The position numbers were made by a program, and so were the translations under genes. Below the pieces are notes generated by a model, which saw only the letters and a list, made by a program, of their open reading frames with translations, was not told the origin of the DNA and ran no database searches. A stretch of DNA of 64,000 nt, taken from NCBI GenBank assembly GCA_011391255.1, contig JAABQV010000006.1, positions 1 to 64,000 of the forward strand, read 5' to 3'. Source of the stretch: Dechloromonas sp. (GTDB lineage: Bacteria; Pseudomonadota; Gammaproteobacteria; Burkholderiales; Rhodocyclaceae). This document shows, piece by piece, positions 37,809 through 47,617 of this stretch. How positions within the stretch are numbered: position 1 is the stretch's first letter; every line of letters begins with the position of its first letter.

Positions 37809-39863
37809 ATGACAACAACCAACCCCCTCCTCGACTTTTCCGACCTGCCACGCTTTGATACCGTGCAGCCTGAGCACGTAAAAACCGCCATCGAAACGCT
37901 GTTGACCGCAGGACGCGAACTGGTCGAGCACCTGACCGCCGACAGCACACCCGCCACCTGGCAGGATTTTGCCGGTGCGTTATCGGATGGCCTTGAGCCT
38001 TTCGGCCGCGCCTGGGGCGTTGTCGGCCACCTGCACTCAGTCAATGACATTCCCGCCTGGCGCGAGGCTTACAACGAGATGCTACCGGAGGTTTCGCGTT
38101 TTTATGCCGAGCTCGGCCAGAACCTCAAGCTGTTCGATAAATACAAGGCGCTACGCGCCAGTGCTGAATACGAAACGCTGAGTATCGAACAGAAAAAAGT
38201 CGTTAATAACGAAATTCGCGATTTCCGCCTGAGCGGAGCCGAGTTGCCGGAAGATCAGAAACCGCGCTTTCAAGCGATCATGGAGGAGTTGTCGCAGCTT
38301 TCAGCCAAATTTTCCGAAAACCTGCTGGATGCGACCAACGCTTTTGCTGAAATCATCACCGATCAAGCCCTGCTTGCCGGCCTGCCCGACGATGCCATTC
38401 AAGCCGCCAAAACCGCTGCCGAAAAGGCTGGCGTCGCGGGTTGGCGCTTCAGCCTGCAAGCGCCCTCCTACGGCCCGGTCATGCAATACGCTGACAATCG
38501 CGAACTGCGCGCCCGCATGTACCGCGCCTACGCCACCCGCGCTGCCGAATTTACCGATGGCACGAGCAAGCCGGAATGGGACAACACGCCCTTAATCGCG
38601 CGCATGCTCGAACTGCGTCAGGAAGATGCGCAGATGCTGGGCTTCAACAACTTCGCCGAAGTTTCGCTGGCACCCAAAATGGCCGACAACCCGGCACAAG
38701 TCCTCGCCTTCCTGCGCGAACTGGCAGCCAAGGCCAAACCCTTTGCTGAAAAAGACATCGCCGAACTGCGCAATTTCGCCAAGGAAGAACTGAACCTGGA
38801 AGATTTTCAGCCTTGGGATGCCGCATACGTTTCCGAAAAACTGTTGCAAAAGCGCTACGCCTTCTCCGAGCAGGAGGTAAAGCAATATTTCACTGAGCCC
38901 AAGGTCATCGCCGGGCTGTTCAAGGTCATCGAAAGCCTGTTCGGCGTCAGGGTCAAACTGGATGCAGCGCCGGTCTGGCATGAAGATGTGAGTTTCTACC
39001 GGATCGAAACAGCAACCGGCGATCTTGTCGGCCAGTTTTATCTCGACCTTTATGCTCGCGAAACCAAGCGCGGCGGCGCCTGGATGGACGAGGCTCGCTC
39101 GCGTCGCCGGATCGCTAACGGTATTCAGAAGCCGATTGCCTTTCTCAACTGCAATTTCTCCCGCCCGGTCGGCGGCAAACCGGCAACTTTCACCCACGAT
39201 GACGTCATCACCCTCTTCCACGAAACCGGCCACGGCCTGCATCACCTGCTGACGCGCGGCGAAGAACTCGGTGTCTCGGGCATCCACGGCGTCGAGTGGG
39301 ATGCCGTAGAACTGCCCTCGCAATTCATGGAAAATTATTGCTGGGAATGGGAAGTCATCGAAGGCATGACCGGCCACGTCGATAGCGGCGCCAAGCTGCC
39401 GCGCGAACTGTTCGACAAAATGCTCGCGGCCAAAAACTTCCAGAGCGGCATGATGGCCGTGCGCCAAATTGAGTTCTCGTTGTTTGACATGCAGCTGCAC
39501 TCGGAGTTTGACCCAAAAAGCGGGTTGACCGTAATGAGTCTGCTCAACGAGGTGCGCAAGGAAATCGCGGTGCTGACGCCTCCCGCCTGGCACCGTTTCC
39601 CGAACAGCTTTTCGCACATTTTCGGCGGCGGCTACGGGGCGGGGTATTTCAGCTATAAGTGGGCTGAGGTATTGTCGGCAGACGCCTATGCTGCTTTCGA
39701 AGAGGCCGCTAATCCTTTCGACGCTGCCGTCGGCAAACGCTTTCTTGACGAAATCCTGTCGGTTGGCGGTTCGCGACCGGCTATCGAATCGTTCAAGGCA
39801 TTTCGTGGTCGCGAGCCCTCAGTGGACGCACTACTTCGGCACAGCGGTATGATTGCCGCGTAA
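37809..39863 (+). CDS. prlC: Oligopeptidase A
   Basis: A 684-residue cytosolic M3-family zinc metallopeptidase that degrades oligopeptides and cleaved signal peptides. The active site is LFHETGHGLHHLLTRGE (HExxH near residue 474). The downstream acidic zinc ligand lies in the GVEWDAVELPSQFMENY segment. Length matches E. coli PrlC. The gene is 48 bases after purC but separated by a terminator. The next gene starts 17 bases later and may be co-transcribed. Confidence 0.96.
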   Translation: MTTTNPLLDFSDLPRFDTVQPEHVKTAIETLLTAGRELVEHLTADSTPATWQDFAGALSDGLEPFGRAWGVVGHLHSVNDIPAWREAYNEMLPEVSRFYAELGQNLKLFDKYKALRASAEYETLSIEQKKVVNNEIRDFRLSGAELPEDQKPRFQAIMEELSQLSAKFSENLLDATNAFAEIITDQALLAGLPDDAIQAAKTAAEKAGVAGWRFSLQAPSYGPVMQYADNRELRARMYRAYATRAAEFTDGTSKPEWDNTPLIARMLELRQEDAQMLGFNNFAEVSLAPKMADNPAQVLAFLRELAAKAKPFAEKDIAELRNFAKEELNLEDFQPWDAAYVSEKLLQKRYAFSEQEVKQYFTEPKVIAGLFKVIESLFGVRVKLDAAPVWHEDVSFYRIETATGDLVGQFYLDLYARETKRGGAWMDEARSRRRIANGIQKPIAFLNCNFSRPVGGKPATFTHDDVITLFHETGHGLHHLLTRGEELGVSGIHGVEWDAVELPSQFMENYCWEWEVIEGMTGHVDSGAKLPRELFDKMLAAKNFQSGMMAVRQIEFSLFDMQLHSEFDPKSGLTVMSLLNEVRKEIAVLTPPAWHRFPNSFSHIFGGGYGAGYFSYKWAEVLSADAYAAFEEAANPFDAAVGKRFLDEILSVGGSRPAIESFKAFRGREPSVDALLRHSGMIAA

Positions 39864-39880
39864 TTTATCAGGAGAGCTCA

Positions 39881-40384
39881 ATGCGTACCATCATCGCCAT
39901 CAGCTTGCTCGTCACCAGCTTTGCGGCAAATGCCGAGGCTTTTCGCTGGGTGGATTCGGCAACCGGCCGCACCGTGATCAGTGACACACCGCCACCACGA
40001 TCGGCACGCGATGTCAGCAAAACCAAGGACCCTTCCAGCAATCCCGAGGGCTACGGCTATGCGGCGCGCAAGGCTGCCGAGAGTTTCCCGGTAATACTCT
40101 ATACCTCAGCGGATTGTCTGGCCGAATGCAAACAGGCACGCGAACTGTTGAACGGGCGCGGCGTTCCATTCTCGGAAAAGATGGTGCAGTCGGCAGAGGA
40201 TCATGCTGCTCTCAAAGCGCTCGTCGGCGATGCTTTTGTGCCATCACTTAAAGTGGGCAAACAAAGCACACGAGGCTTTGAGGCCGCGTCCTATAACAAT
40301 CTTCTTGATCTGGCCGGCTATCCGAAATCCGCCCCGCCCGGCAGAAAACCCTCAGGCGGCTTGCCACCGGCAGGAAAAGAATAG
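39881..40384 (+). CDS. Exported DUF4124-glutaredoxin-like protein
   Basis: A 167-residue periplasmic protein. The signal peptide MRTIIAISLLVTSFAANAEA is followed by a short DUF4124 segment (FRWVDSATGRTVISDTPPP) and a glutaredoxin-like domain, VILYTSADCLAECKQARELL. The redox site is CLAEC, i.e. CxxxC rather than CxxC, a known variant in this group. FVPSLKVG occupies the cis-proline loop. The C-terminal tail is Pro/Gly-rich. It is probably a periplasmic thiol protein; no partner identified. Confidence 0.83.
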   Translation: MRTIIAISLLVTSFAANAEAFRWVDSATGRTVISDTPPPRSARDVSKTKDPSSNPEGYGYAARKAAESFPVILYTSADCLAECKQARELLNGRGVPFSEKMVQSAEDHAALKALVGDAFVPSLKVGKQSTRGFEAASYNNLLDLAGYPKSAPPGRKPSGGLPPAGKE

Positions 40385-40391
40385 TTCCAGA

Positions 40392-41084
40392 TCAGTAAAG
40401 CGCGGCGACCAGCAGCACCTGGCCATCGCGCACGGCGACCTTGTAAGTATTTTCCTTGTAGGTCTTGTCGTTTGACACCAGTGTCGTCTTGACCGTGTAA
40501 TTCTTGTTTTTGGCATCAGCCGGCAACTTGAATTTTGAACTGGTCTGGTAGCGCCCGGCACCATCGACAGCAGCCATTTTTTCGGTCTTCTCTTCGACAA
40601 GCTGATTCTTCTCGTCGTAAATTGCGTACTTCTGCTCAACATTGGGCACCTTGTCACCGTAGCCGACAAGATCGGTGTTCGACGTCACCTGAATCTCTTT
40701 CTGCCCCGACTGATCCGGCGCTGAAGTTTTGACACTGGTCTCGAATTTTGCCGGAACGACATCGTTTTTCGGCACGGCACCCGCCTTGCCCTTGCCCTGT
40801 TTTTCGTACTCGGCATTGACCCGTTGCGCATCAGCGATTTTTTTCGACTCGAAATACCAGCCGATCAGGAAACCGGCAGTCGCACCAACTGCTGCGCCAA
40901 CTGCACAGCCTTTGCCACCATTAGCCGCAGCGCCGACGGCACAACCGGCTGCAGCGCCTATCAACGCACCCGTCGCCCGGTCATCCATACGGTAGGAACC
41001 ATCCGGATTGGTAACACAGGCCGAAAGACTGAAAACACTGGCAATGGCAAGCGCCAAGGGACGTTTAATAACTAGCAAATTCAT
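40392..41084 (-). CDS. Lipoprotein with glycine-zipper segment
   Basis: A 230-residue lipoprotein with signal peptide and lipobox FSLSAC (Cys22). Residues about 38-80 form a glycine-zipper hydrophobic segment, GALIGAAAGCAVGAAANGGK followed by AVGAAVGATAGFLIGWYFES. Glycine-zipper lipoproteins insert into or bridge membranes. The C-terminal half is a beta-rich domain ending with YKENTYKVAVRDGQVLLVAALY. It lies 20 bases downstream of the caspase gene on the same strand and is probably co-transcribed. Confidence 0.8.
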   Translation of the reverse strand: MNLLVIKRPLALAIASVFSLSACVTNPDGSYRMDDRATGALIGAAAGCAVGAAANGGKGCAVGAAVGATAGFLIGWYFESKKIADAQRVNAEYEKQGKGKAGAVPKNDVVPAKFETSVKTSAPDQSGQKEIQVTSNTDLVGYGDKVPNVEQKYAIYDEKNQLVEEKTEKMAAVDGAGRYQTSSKFKLPADAKNKNYTVKTTLVSNDKTYKENTYKVAVRDGQVLLVAALY

Positions 41085-41104
41085 GAGTCACCCCGAAATA
41101 TCCA

Positions 41105-43975
41105 TTATTTAACAACCACGGCAATCGGATCATCGATTCCGTGATCACTGACATACGGCCGTTGCTGATTATCCGTCAAATCCCGCACACGGCGAGTGAC
41201 GTAACGCTTTAGTGTGGTTGGATAAACATATTTGTCACGCGGATCTTCAGCGCCACCACGCAGCCCCTCGACAAGTGCTTTGGTAAAAGCCCCGTTGCCC
41301 CACTCGTCTGTTTCCTGCGCCAACTCCTTGGCTGTCGCTGAGGCAAAGACAATAACGCCTCGCTCTTCATCGACCTGATTGACGGTACCGGCCACTTTGG
41401 CCTGATTTGCCAGGGCGCCGGAATGGCAGGTGTCGAGGAAGAACATCGCTCGCCCCGGCAGGTTTTGCAGCGTATCGACAAACTCGATGCCGGGAAGCCA
41501 ATCCTGCTTTTTGCCGATGTCGCTCGCCCGATAGGGCACGTAGAAGTAGGAATTATCCTGAGACATGCCGTGACCAGCGAGGAAGATTACTCCGGCATCC
41601 CGCTCTTTAACCTTACTCGCCAGCCATTTCAGGCCATCACGAACCTTCTCCTGGGTTGCATCTTCATCCAGCAAAACCCTTGCTTCGGCGCGCTCATAGA
41701 GCCGCTGCTTGCCCTGTGCATTGGCGACCCGCGTCATCTGATTGAGAAAATCCCTGGCATCCTTGACGGGCAGTTGCAATGCATTGCCGGCAGCGTATTT
41801 GTTGACAGCAACAACCAGAATATAAAGCGTTTCGTAGCGCTCGATGTACAGCGGCTTGCCAGATGCACTCAGCGGGCGGCGTACCGAGACAGTAACCGGA
41901 TCGGACTTGGCATTGCGGTTTTCAGCAATCAGCAGGATGTCGGAATCCTTGGGCGGAACCGGCACAATGGCTTCAAATATTTGCCCGTCGGCGGAACGCA
42001 TTGAGCGTGTTTTGATGTTGCGCTCGAGCTTGCCATTGACCCGCACCTTGACTGCCTTGACTGGCGCGTCGCCGGGCGAACGCACGCTATAGCGCACCGT
42101 CACCAGGCCCTCATTACTCTCCAGAGAGCGATCAGATTGCAGCTCGATCACTGGTGGAAGGCTATCGACCACCGGCGCCGCTGACGACGTAGCCACCCGC
42201 GCCAGCGCTGCCTCAGCCTGCACCTTGACGCTTGCCGCCGCATCTGCCCGGAAAGCGCTGAGCGCCGCCTTCTCGTCAACCAGCTGCATGACCTTCTGAA
42301 TCACCGCTGGCTGATAGTAGCGATCACGGAATCGTCCCACCGAAAAAAAGTCCGCCGACTGGTTAAAGGCGCGATTGACATGCCAACCGATCAAACTCTC
42401 GCCGCCCATCGAAGTGTCGTAATAGCCACCGGGCGTCCAAGCGATCCAGCGTTCGTGATCACCGTGAACAAATAGGGCCAGTTGCTCCTGCCCATCACTC
42501 GCGCGATACCAGCGCAGGCTGCCATCCCCCAGCGCCGCCACCACCCAGCGACTATCGCCGCTGACATTCACTGCCCAGACGACACCCGGCGTTCGCTTTT
42601 CCCATAACGGACTACCTTCGTTTGAAAACAGTCGCAAATACCACTCGCTGCCTAACGCAAAGCCCTGACGATCGGGGGTTGCCGCTGCGCTGCGTGAAAT
42701 TTCCCCCTCACGCAAAGGCAACAAGCGGCCATTCATGCGCGGCGCGGCGGCGTTTTTCCAATCGCTCAAGCCATCCGGAATCTGGGCTGACTTGGTGGCA
42801 TTTGGCGCGGAGGCACTGCGCAATTCGGCCTTGCTCGCATCGAAAACCACTGACTCCTTGCCGCCCATCAGCATCGGGAACGCCACCACCTGGCCATCCT
42901 GACTGACACGAAGCGCCGCACCGGCATCGCGAAAATCGCCACTACGGGCGCCAACCATAAAGCGCTCGCTACCGGCGCGATCAAACGCCGTCCATGCCGG
43001 CTCCGCCGAACTGGCGAGCAGACCACCGGCGTTCGTCGCCAGCCCAGTCACCGTATTGGCAAAACTGCCAATCTCGCGCGCCGGCCCGCTGCCTGCGAAG
43101 GCGAAAACCGCAAAGCGCCCGTTGCGCGTCACACTGCCCGCCGCGTATAAGTCTTTGCCGTCATGTGACCAGGCGACCCGACCAAGATTGCCGCTATTGC
43201 CGGCATCAAGCGTTCGCAAGACCTCCAGCGTCGTTGCCGAGAGCACCAGCGCGCGCGGTGCGTCCTGCAAACCGATGGCCAGCTGGTTGCCATCCGGCGA
43301 CCAGGCAATGCCGTATGGTTTGCCGGTCACCTGCTTGCGCGCCAGACGTTCAAGACCATTCTTACCGAATCGGTAGATACGCAGTGATCCATCCAGAGAA
43401 ACCACTGCCAGACGACCGTCAGCCGAAAACGCCGCGCCGTAGATTGCATCGTTATATTCCGGATCGGCACCGACAAAACCCAGTTTTCGGGTGAAAACGC
43501 GCAAACCTTCCTGGCGCAACCCTATCGCCATCAATTGACTATCGGCCGACCAGGCCAACTGCGTAATCGGTGCCTCGATACCGGACAGCGTGCTTTTCGG
43601 CGGCAGGCTGCCGGAAGCGCGATCAAAGAGATAGAGCGAATGAGTTTTCTGATCAAAGGCGGCATTTCCACCGACAGCAACCTGCCGCCCATCCGGCGAC
43701 ATCGCCGTCGCATAGAGCGCGCCAACACTTTCCTGCCCGAGCGGCGGGCGCAGCACCGAGACTTGCTGGCCGTTGCGCAAATCCCAAATGCGCGCCGTTT
43801 TATCTTCGGATGAAGTCACCGCAAAATTGCCGGCGGCGTCACTGCTGATTCTTGTGATCAGCGACAAATGGCTGCCGGTTTCAATGCGCAAAACGGGCTC
43901 GCGCGGCACCTCGGGAACCGCCCAGGCCGAGCTGACGACCAAGGCGCATGCAACAATAATCTTCAGTCCGTACAT
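41105..43975 (-). CDS. Exported WD40-caspase (peptidase C14) protein
   Basis: A 956-residue protein. A signal peptide, MYGLKIIVACALVVSSAWA, precedes a WD40-like beta-propeller region (about 25-520) with repeats such as SSEDKTARIWDLRNGQ. A linker follows, then a C-terminal caspase-fold domain from about residue 700 (LYILVVAVNKYAAGNALQLP). The catalytic dyad is visible as His802 in FLAGHGMSQ and Cys850 in FLDTCHSGA. I chose the start at 43975, with CAGGAG upstream. Such orthocaspase fusions cleave after basic residues in some cases, but the specificity and role are unknown. Export to the periplasm is the notable feature. Confidence 0.88.
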   Translation of the reverse strand: MYGLKIIVACALVVSSAWAVPEVPREPVLRIETGSHLSLITRISSDAAGNFAVTSSEDKTARIWDLRNGQQVSVLRPPLGQESVGALYATAMSPDGRQVAVGGNAAFDQKTHSLYLFDRASGSLPPKSTLSGIEAPITQLAWSADSQLMAIGLRQEGLRVFTRKLGFVGADPEYNDAIYGAAFSADGRLAVVSLDGSLRIYRFGKNGLERLARKQVTGKPYGIAWSPDGNQLAIGLQDAPRALVLSATTLEVLRTLDAGNSGNLGRVAWSHDGKDLYAAGSVTRNGRFAVFAFAGSGPAREIGSFANTVTGLATNAGGLLASSAEPAWTAFDRAGSERFMVGARSGDFRDAGAALRVSQDGQVVAFPMLMGGKESVVFDASKAELRSASAPNATKSAQIPDGLSDWKNAAAPRMNGRLLPLREGEISRSAAATPDRQGFALGSEWYLRLFSNEGSPLWEKRTPGVVWAVNVSGDSRWVVAALGDGSLRWYRASDGQEQLALFVHGDHERWIAWTPGGYYDTSMGGESLIGWHVNRAFNQSADFFSVGRFRDRYYQPAVIQKVMQLVDEKAALSAFRADAAASVKVQAEAALARVATSSAAPVVDSLPPVIELQSDRSLESNEGLVTVRYSVRSPGDAPVKAVKVRVNGKLERNIKTRSMRSADGQIFEAIVPVPPKDSDILLIAENRNAKSDPVTVSVRRPLSASGKPLYIERYETLYILVVAVNKYAAGNALQLPVKDARDFLNQMTRVANAQGKQRLYERAEARVLLDEDATQEKVRDGLKWLASKVKERDAGVIFLAGHGMSQDNSYFYVPYRASDIGKKQDWLPGIEFVDTLQNLPGRAMFFLDTCHSGALANQAKVAGTVNQVDEERGVIVFASATAKELAQETDEWGNGAFTKALVEGLRGGAEDPRDKYVYPTTLKRYVTRRVRDLTDNQQRPYVSDHGIDDPIAVVVK

Positions 43976-44106
43976 ATCAACTCCTGCGGATGCGAGCGTA
44001 ACAAGCAAATTTGCGACTTGCCTAGTCAGACAACATTAGCAAGCCGAATGGCGCAACGCAATGGCTGTGGCAGAATCACTCACTTCACCCTTTGTAGTAC
44101 CCGCTC

Positions 44107-44871
44107 ATGAAAATCGCTTCCTGGAACGTTAATTCACTCAAAGTCCGCCTGCCCCACCTGCTTGATTGGCTGCGCGAGCATGAACCGGACGCCCTTTGCC
44201 TGCAGGAACTCAAGCTTGAAGATCACAATTTTCCGCGTCCCGAAATTGAGGCCGCCGGCTATCACGTCGCCTTTTTCGGGCAGAAAACCTACAACGGTGT
44301 CGCCCTGCTCTCTCGCCAAGCGATTAGCGATGTCGGCTTTGGCAATCCGCACTTTGCCGATGAGCAAAAGCGCCTGATCGCGGGCACCATCGGCGACACA
44401 AGAATCATTGGCGCCTACATGCCAAATGGCCAGGCGGTTGGCAGCGACAAATACGAATACAAATTGCGCTGGCTGGACGGCCTGCTGGTTTGGCTCAAGG
44501 AAGAATTAGCCAGACACCCTCGACTGGCCTTGTGCGGCGATTTCAATATCGCACCGGATGACCGCGATGTGCATGATCCAAAGGCCTGGGGCGAAGGCAT
44601 TCTTTGCTCGCCACCCGAGCGCGATGCCTTCCGGCAAATGCTGGCTCTTGGCCTGAGCGACAGCTTCCGGCTATTTGAGCAGCCGGAAAAGACCTTTTCC
44701 TGGTGGGATTACCGCATGCTCGGCTTCCAGAAGAATCAGGGCTTGCGGATCGACCATATTCTCCTCAGCCAGCCCTTGGCCGCCCAGTGCTCGTCAGCCG
44801 GCATTGATCGTGCGCCGCGCAAGCTGGAGCGACCATCCGATCACGCGCCGGTCTGGGCGATTTTCGAGTAA
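44107..44871 (+). CDS. xth: Exodeoxyribonuclease III
   Basis: A 254-residue AP endonuclease / 3'-5' exonuclease acting in base excision repair. Key motifs are MKIASWNVNSLKVRLPHLL, LQELKLEDHNFP with the catalytic glutamate, GDFNIAPDDRDVHDP, WWDYRMLGF and the terminal RPSDHAPVW with catalytic Asp-His. Length and order are typical of XthA. It diverges from the caspase gene and is followed five bases after its stop by a Crp-family gene. Confidence 0.96.
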   Translation: MKIASWNVNSLKVRLPHLLDWLREHEPDALCLQELKLEDHNFPRPEIEAAGYHVAFFGQKTYNGVALLSRQAISDVGFGNPHFADEQKRLIAGTIGDTRIIGAYMPNGQAVGSDKYEYKLRWLDGLLVWLKEELARHPRLALCGDFNIAPDDRDVHDPKAWGEGILCSPPERDAFRQMLALGLSDSFRLFEQPEKTFSWWDYRMLGFQKNQGLRIDHILLSQPLAAQCSSAGIDRAPRKLERPSDHAPVWAIFE

Positions 44872-44876
44872 ATAAG

Positions 44877-45539
44877 ATGACTACTGCGGTCAACCGCGAA
44901 AATTTGCTGAATTTATATCCGGTACTCGCCGGCATTCCCGCCGCCCTGCTCGACAAACTCCTGCCGGCGGTAATGAAACTCCCGGCAGGCACTGAGGTTT
45001 TTACCGAGGGGCAACCCTGCCAAGGCTTCCCGCTACTGCTTGAAGGCAGCATCAAGGTCGTCAAGCAGGCGAGCAGCGGGCGCGAGATGCTGCTCTACCG
45101 GGTGACACCGGGCGGCTCCTGCATTATCAGCTCGAGCTGCCTGCTCGGCCACACCGCCTACAACGCGCGCGGCATCGCCGAAAACCCACTGACCCTGCTA
45201 GCTCTGCCGATCCCTGTGTTTGCGAAGCTGATGATCGAAAACACGCCGTTTCGTGACTTCGTCTTTCACCTGTTTGCCGATCGCATTGGCGAATTGATGC
45301 AACTGGTTGAAGAGGTTGCCTTCAACCGCCTCGATCAACGTCTCGCCAAACTCATTTTGGCGCGAAACGAAGCAGTGATCACGATCACCCATCAGCAACT
45401 GGCCGATGAATTGGGCAGTGTCCGCGAAATCGTTAGCCGCCTGCTCAAGGGTTTTGTCGCGCAAGGCCTCGTCACACTGGGTCGCGAACAGCTGACGGTG
45501 AGCAATCGCATCGGCTTGCAAAAACTTGCGGCTATGTGA
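44877..45539 (+). CDS. Crp/Fnr-family transcriptional regulator
   Basis: A 220-residue regulator with an N-terminal cyclic-nucleotide-binding-like domain (about 15-130, LLEGSIKVVKQASSGREMLLYR) and a C-terminal HTH_Crp domain (about 150-220) whose recognition region is VTITHQQLADELGSVREIVS followed by RLLKGFVAQGLV. No N-terminal cysteine cluster of the FNR type is present, so it is not a direct oxygen sensor of that kind. It lies five bases after xth and upstream of the DUF2892 gene. The effector is unknown. Confidence 0.9.
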   Translation: MTTAVNRENLLNLYPVLAGIPAALLDKLLPAVMKLPAGTEVFTEGQPCQGFPLLLEGSIKVVKQASSGREMLLYRVTPGGSCIISSSCLLGHTAYNARGIAENPLTLLALPIPVFAKLMIENTPFRDFVFHLFADRIGELMQLVEEVAFNRLDQRLAKLILARNEAVITITHQQLADELGSVREIVSRLLKGFVAQGLVTLGREQLTVSNRIGLQKLAAM

Positions 45540-45620
45540 CTGAAGTTACATACCTAATGCCATTGCTTCGTTAAAGTGCGAACTGTCACCTCACTTTTAA
45601 AACCTAACGGAGAACTCACC

Positions 45621-45815
45621 ATGACACCCAATGTTGGCGGTATCGACAAAATCCTTCGCATCGCAGCTGGTGCCGGCCTGATCGGCGCAACCGTCGCTGG
45701 CGTTCTGCCGGTCTGGGGCTATCTCGGCGTTATCCCCCTCGCCACCGGTTTGATCGGCTGGTGCCCGTTCTACCCGCTGCTCGGCATGAACAGTTGCCCG
45801 ATGAAGAAGGACTAA
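45621..45815 (+). CDS. DUF2892 small membrane protein
   Basis: A 64-residue membrane protein of the DUF2892 (YgaP-like membrane domain) family, with two hydrophobic segments (LRIAAGAGLIGATVAGVLPV and YLGVIPLATGLIGWCPF) and the family ending PLLGMNSCPMKKD. The ATG at 45621 with AACGGAGA upstream is chosen over 45576. Family members often accompany rhodanese or sulfide/stress genes; here it follows a Crp-like regulator by 81 bases and precedes a terminator. Confidence 0.85.
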   Translation: MTPNVGGIDKILRIAAGAGLIGATVAGVLPVWGYLGVIPLATGLIGWCPFYPLLGMNSCPMKKD

Positions 45816-45835
45816 GCGTCCCGATTCACGAAAAA

Positions 45836-45856
45836 CCCGCTACGGCGGGTTTTTTT
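45836..45856 (+). terminator. Terminator after the DUF2892 gene
   Basis: CCCGC pairs with GCGGG around a TACG tetraloop, with A residues before and seven T residues after. It can also act for the convergent rsmA gene. Confidence 0.85.
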
Positions 45857-45869
45857 ATGTCGCCTTCAC

Positions 45870-46637
45870 TTACATCAGGTAATTAGCGATACGGACGTAA
45901 TCGGCGACCGGGATATCCTCGGCACGCCGCGTCGGGTCGATGCCAAGTTCGGCGAAACCAGCATCACTGAGTGTGCCCTTAAGCGTGTTGCGAAGCATCT
46001 TGCGGCGTTGCGAAAAAGCGGTTTGCACAAGCTTCGAGAGCTTGTCGATATCTTTTGCCTGAAGTTCAGCAAGGTCTTTCGGGATCAGACGAACCACCGC
46101 TGATTGCACCTTGGGCGGCGGATCAAAACTCTCCGGCGGCACATCAATCAGCCATTCAATGTGAAAACGGTATTGCAACATCACCGAGATACGCCCGAAA
46201 TCGGTATCGCCCGGCGTCGCCACCATGCGCTCAACAACCTCTTTCTGTAGCATAAAATGCATGTCATGGACGATTTCGGCGGCGTCGGCGAGATGGAAAA
46301 GCAGTGGTGTCGAGATGTTATAGGGCAGGTTGCCGACCAGGCGCAGACTCTTGCCGATGCTGGCGAAATCAAAGGCTAGCGCGTCGCCTTCGTGGATGGT
46401 CATACGCTCCGGCGTGTGCTGTTTTTTCAGGCGGGCGATCAGGTCGCGGTCGATTTCGACAACATGCAGATGATCGACGCGCGCCAGCAAGGGTTCGGTA
46501 ATCGCCCCGAGGCCGGGGCCGATCTCAACGACGACATCGCTGCGCTTGGGGTCAATGGCGTAAACAATTGCCGAAATTATGCCGCCATCGACCAGAAAAT
46601 TCTGCCCGAAGCGCTTGCGTGCAACGTGACCTTTCAT
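45870..46637 (-). CDS. rsmA: 16S rRNA dimethyladenosine transferase
   Basis: A 255-residue S-adenosylmethionine-dependent enzyme that dimethylates two adjacent adenosines in helix 45 of 16S rRNA during 30S maturation. Motifs are [31 protein letters not shown] and the catalytic [14 protein letters not shown]. Last gene of lptD-surA-pdxA-rsmA, overlapping pdxA by four bases (ATGA). Confidence 0.98.
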   Translation of the reverse strand: MKGHVARKRFGQNFLVDGGIISAIVYAIDPKRSDVVVEIGPGLGAITEPLLARVDHLHVVEIDRDLIARLKKQHTPERMTIHEGDALAFDFASIGKSLRLVGNLPYNISTPLLFHLADAAEIVHDMHFMLQKEVVERMVATPGDTDFGRISVMLQYRFHIEWLIDVPPESFDPPPKVQSAVVRLIPKDLAELQAKDIDKLSKLVQTAFSQRRKMLRNTLKGTLSDAGFAELGIDPTRRAEDIPVADYVRIANYLM

Positions 46638-47617
46638 TGCAACACCGCCATTCTCGCCGCTTCATCGACGGCTTCAAAGAGACTACCGGGATCAGCGCGG
46701 CCGCTACCGGCGAGATCGAGCGCAGTGCCGTGATCAACCGAGGTACGAATAATTGGCAACCCCAGCGTGACGTTGATGCCATGCCCGAAGGTGGCGTATT
46801 TGAGGGGCGCCAGCCCTTGGTCGTGGTACATCGCCAACACCGCATCGCCCTGCGCCAGGATCGGCGGGGTAAACATGGTATCGGCCGGATGCGGGCCGCT
46901 CAGACACATGCCCTCCGCGCGGAGCTTATCGAGCACCGGCGTGATGATTTCAATTTCCTCACGGCCAAGATAGCCGCCTTCACCGGCGTGCGGATTGAGT
47001 CCGGCAACTAGAATGCGCGGCGCGCTCAGGCCATATTTCCGCTTCAGGTCGGCATTAAGGACGCGCAAGGTGTTCTCCAGAACGCCGGGGGTGATGGCGG
47101 CCGGCACGTCCTTCAACGGCAGGTGCGTCGTCACCAGCGCGACGCGCAAGGCGCCGCCCGGCGTTGCGCCGGCCAGCATCATAACGACCAGCGGGGTACC
47201 GGTTTTTTCAGCGAGGTATTCGGTATGGCCGGTGAAAGGCACGCCGGCGTCGTTGATGACGCCTTTATGCACCGGCGCGGTGGCCATCGCCGCGAACTCG
47301 CCCGACTGGCAGCCGGCCAGCGCGCGGTCAAGCAATGCCAGAACGTAGGAGCCATTGGCCGGATTCAACGCGCCGGCTTTGGCGGCCACCGCAAGTGGAA
47401 TATCGAGAAACTCAAGAGTGTCACGGTCAACTGCTTTTTCAGCATCAAATTCTTGCAGGCGAAGTTTCAGGCCGAGCGCTGTGGCACGCTCTTCCAACAA
47501 GCCACGATCACCTAGCACCACCGGCCTGGCCAAGCCTTTATAGCCAGCCAGACGCAGACAAAGCTCGGGCCCGATACCGGCCGGTTCGCCGCTGGTAACG
47601 GCAATAATCGGCCGCAT
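46634..47617 (-). CDS. pdxA: 4-hydroxythreonine-4-phosphate dehydrogenase
   Basis: A 327-residue metal- and NAD-dependent enzyme of pyridoxal phosphate biosynthesis, downstream of the epd step. It begins [19 protein letters not shown], with [21 protein letters not shown] and [14 protein letters not shown] as signatures. ATG at 47617 is chosen over TTG at 47620; it overlaps the surA stop by one base (TGATG). Length is normal. Confidence 0.97.
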   Translation of the reverse strand: MRPIIAVTSGEPAGIGPELCLRLAGYKGLARPVVLGDRGLLEERATALGLKLRLQEFDAEKAVDRDTLEFLDIPLAVAAKAGALNPANGSYVLALLDRALAGCQSGEFAAMATAPVHKGVINDAGVPFTGHTEYLAEKTGTPLVVMMLAGATPGGALRVALVTTHLPLKDVPAAITPGVLENTLRVLNADLKRKYGLSAPRILVAGLNPHAGEGGYLGREEIEIITPVLDKLRAEGMCLSGPHPADTMFTPPILAQGDAVLAMYHDQGLAPLKYATFGHGINVTLGLPIIRTSVDHGTALDLAGSGRADPGSLFEAVDEAARMAVLQ

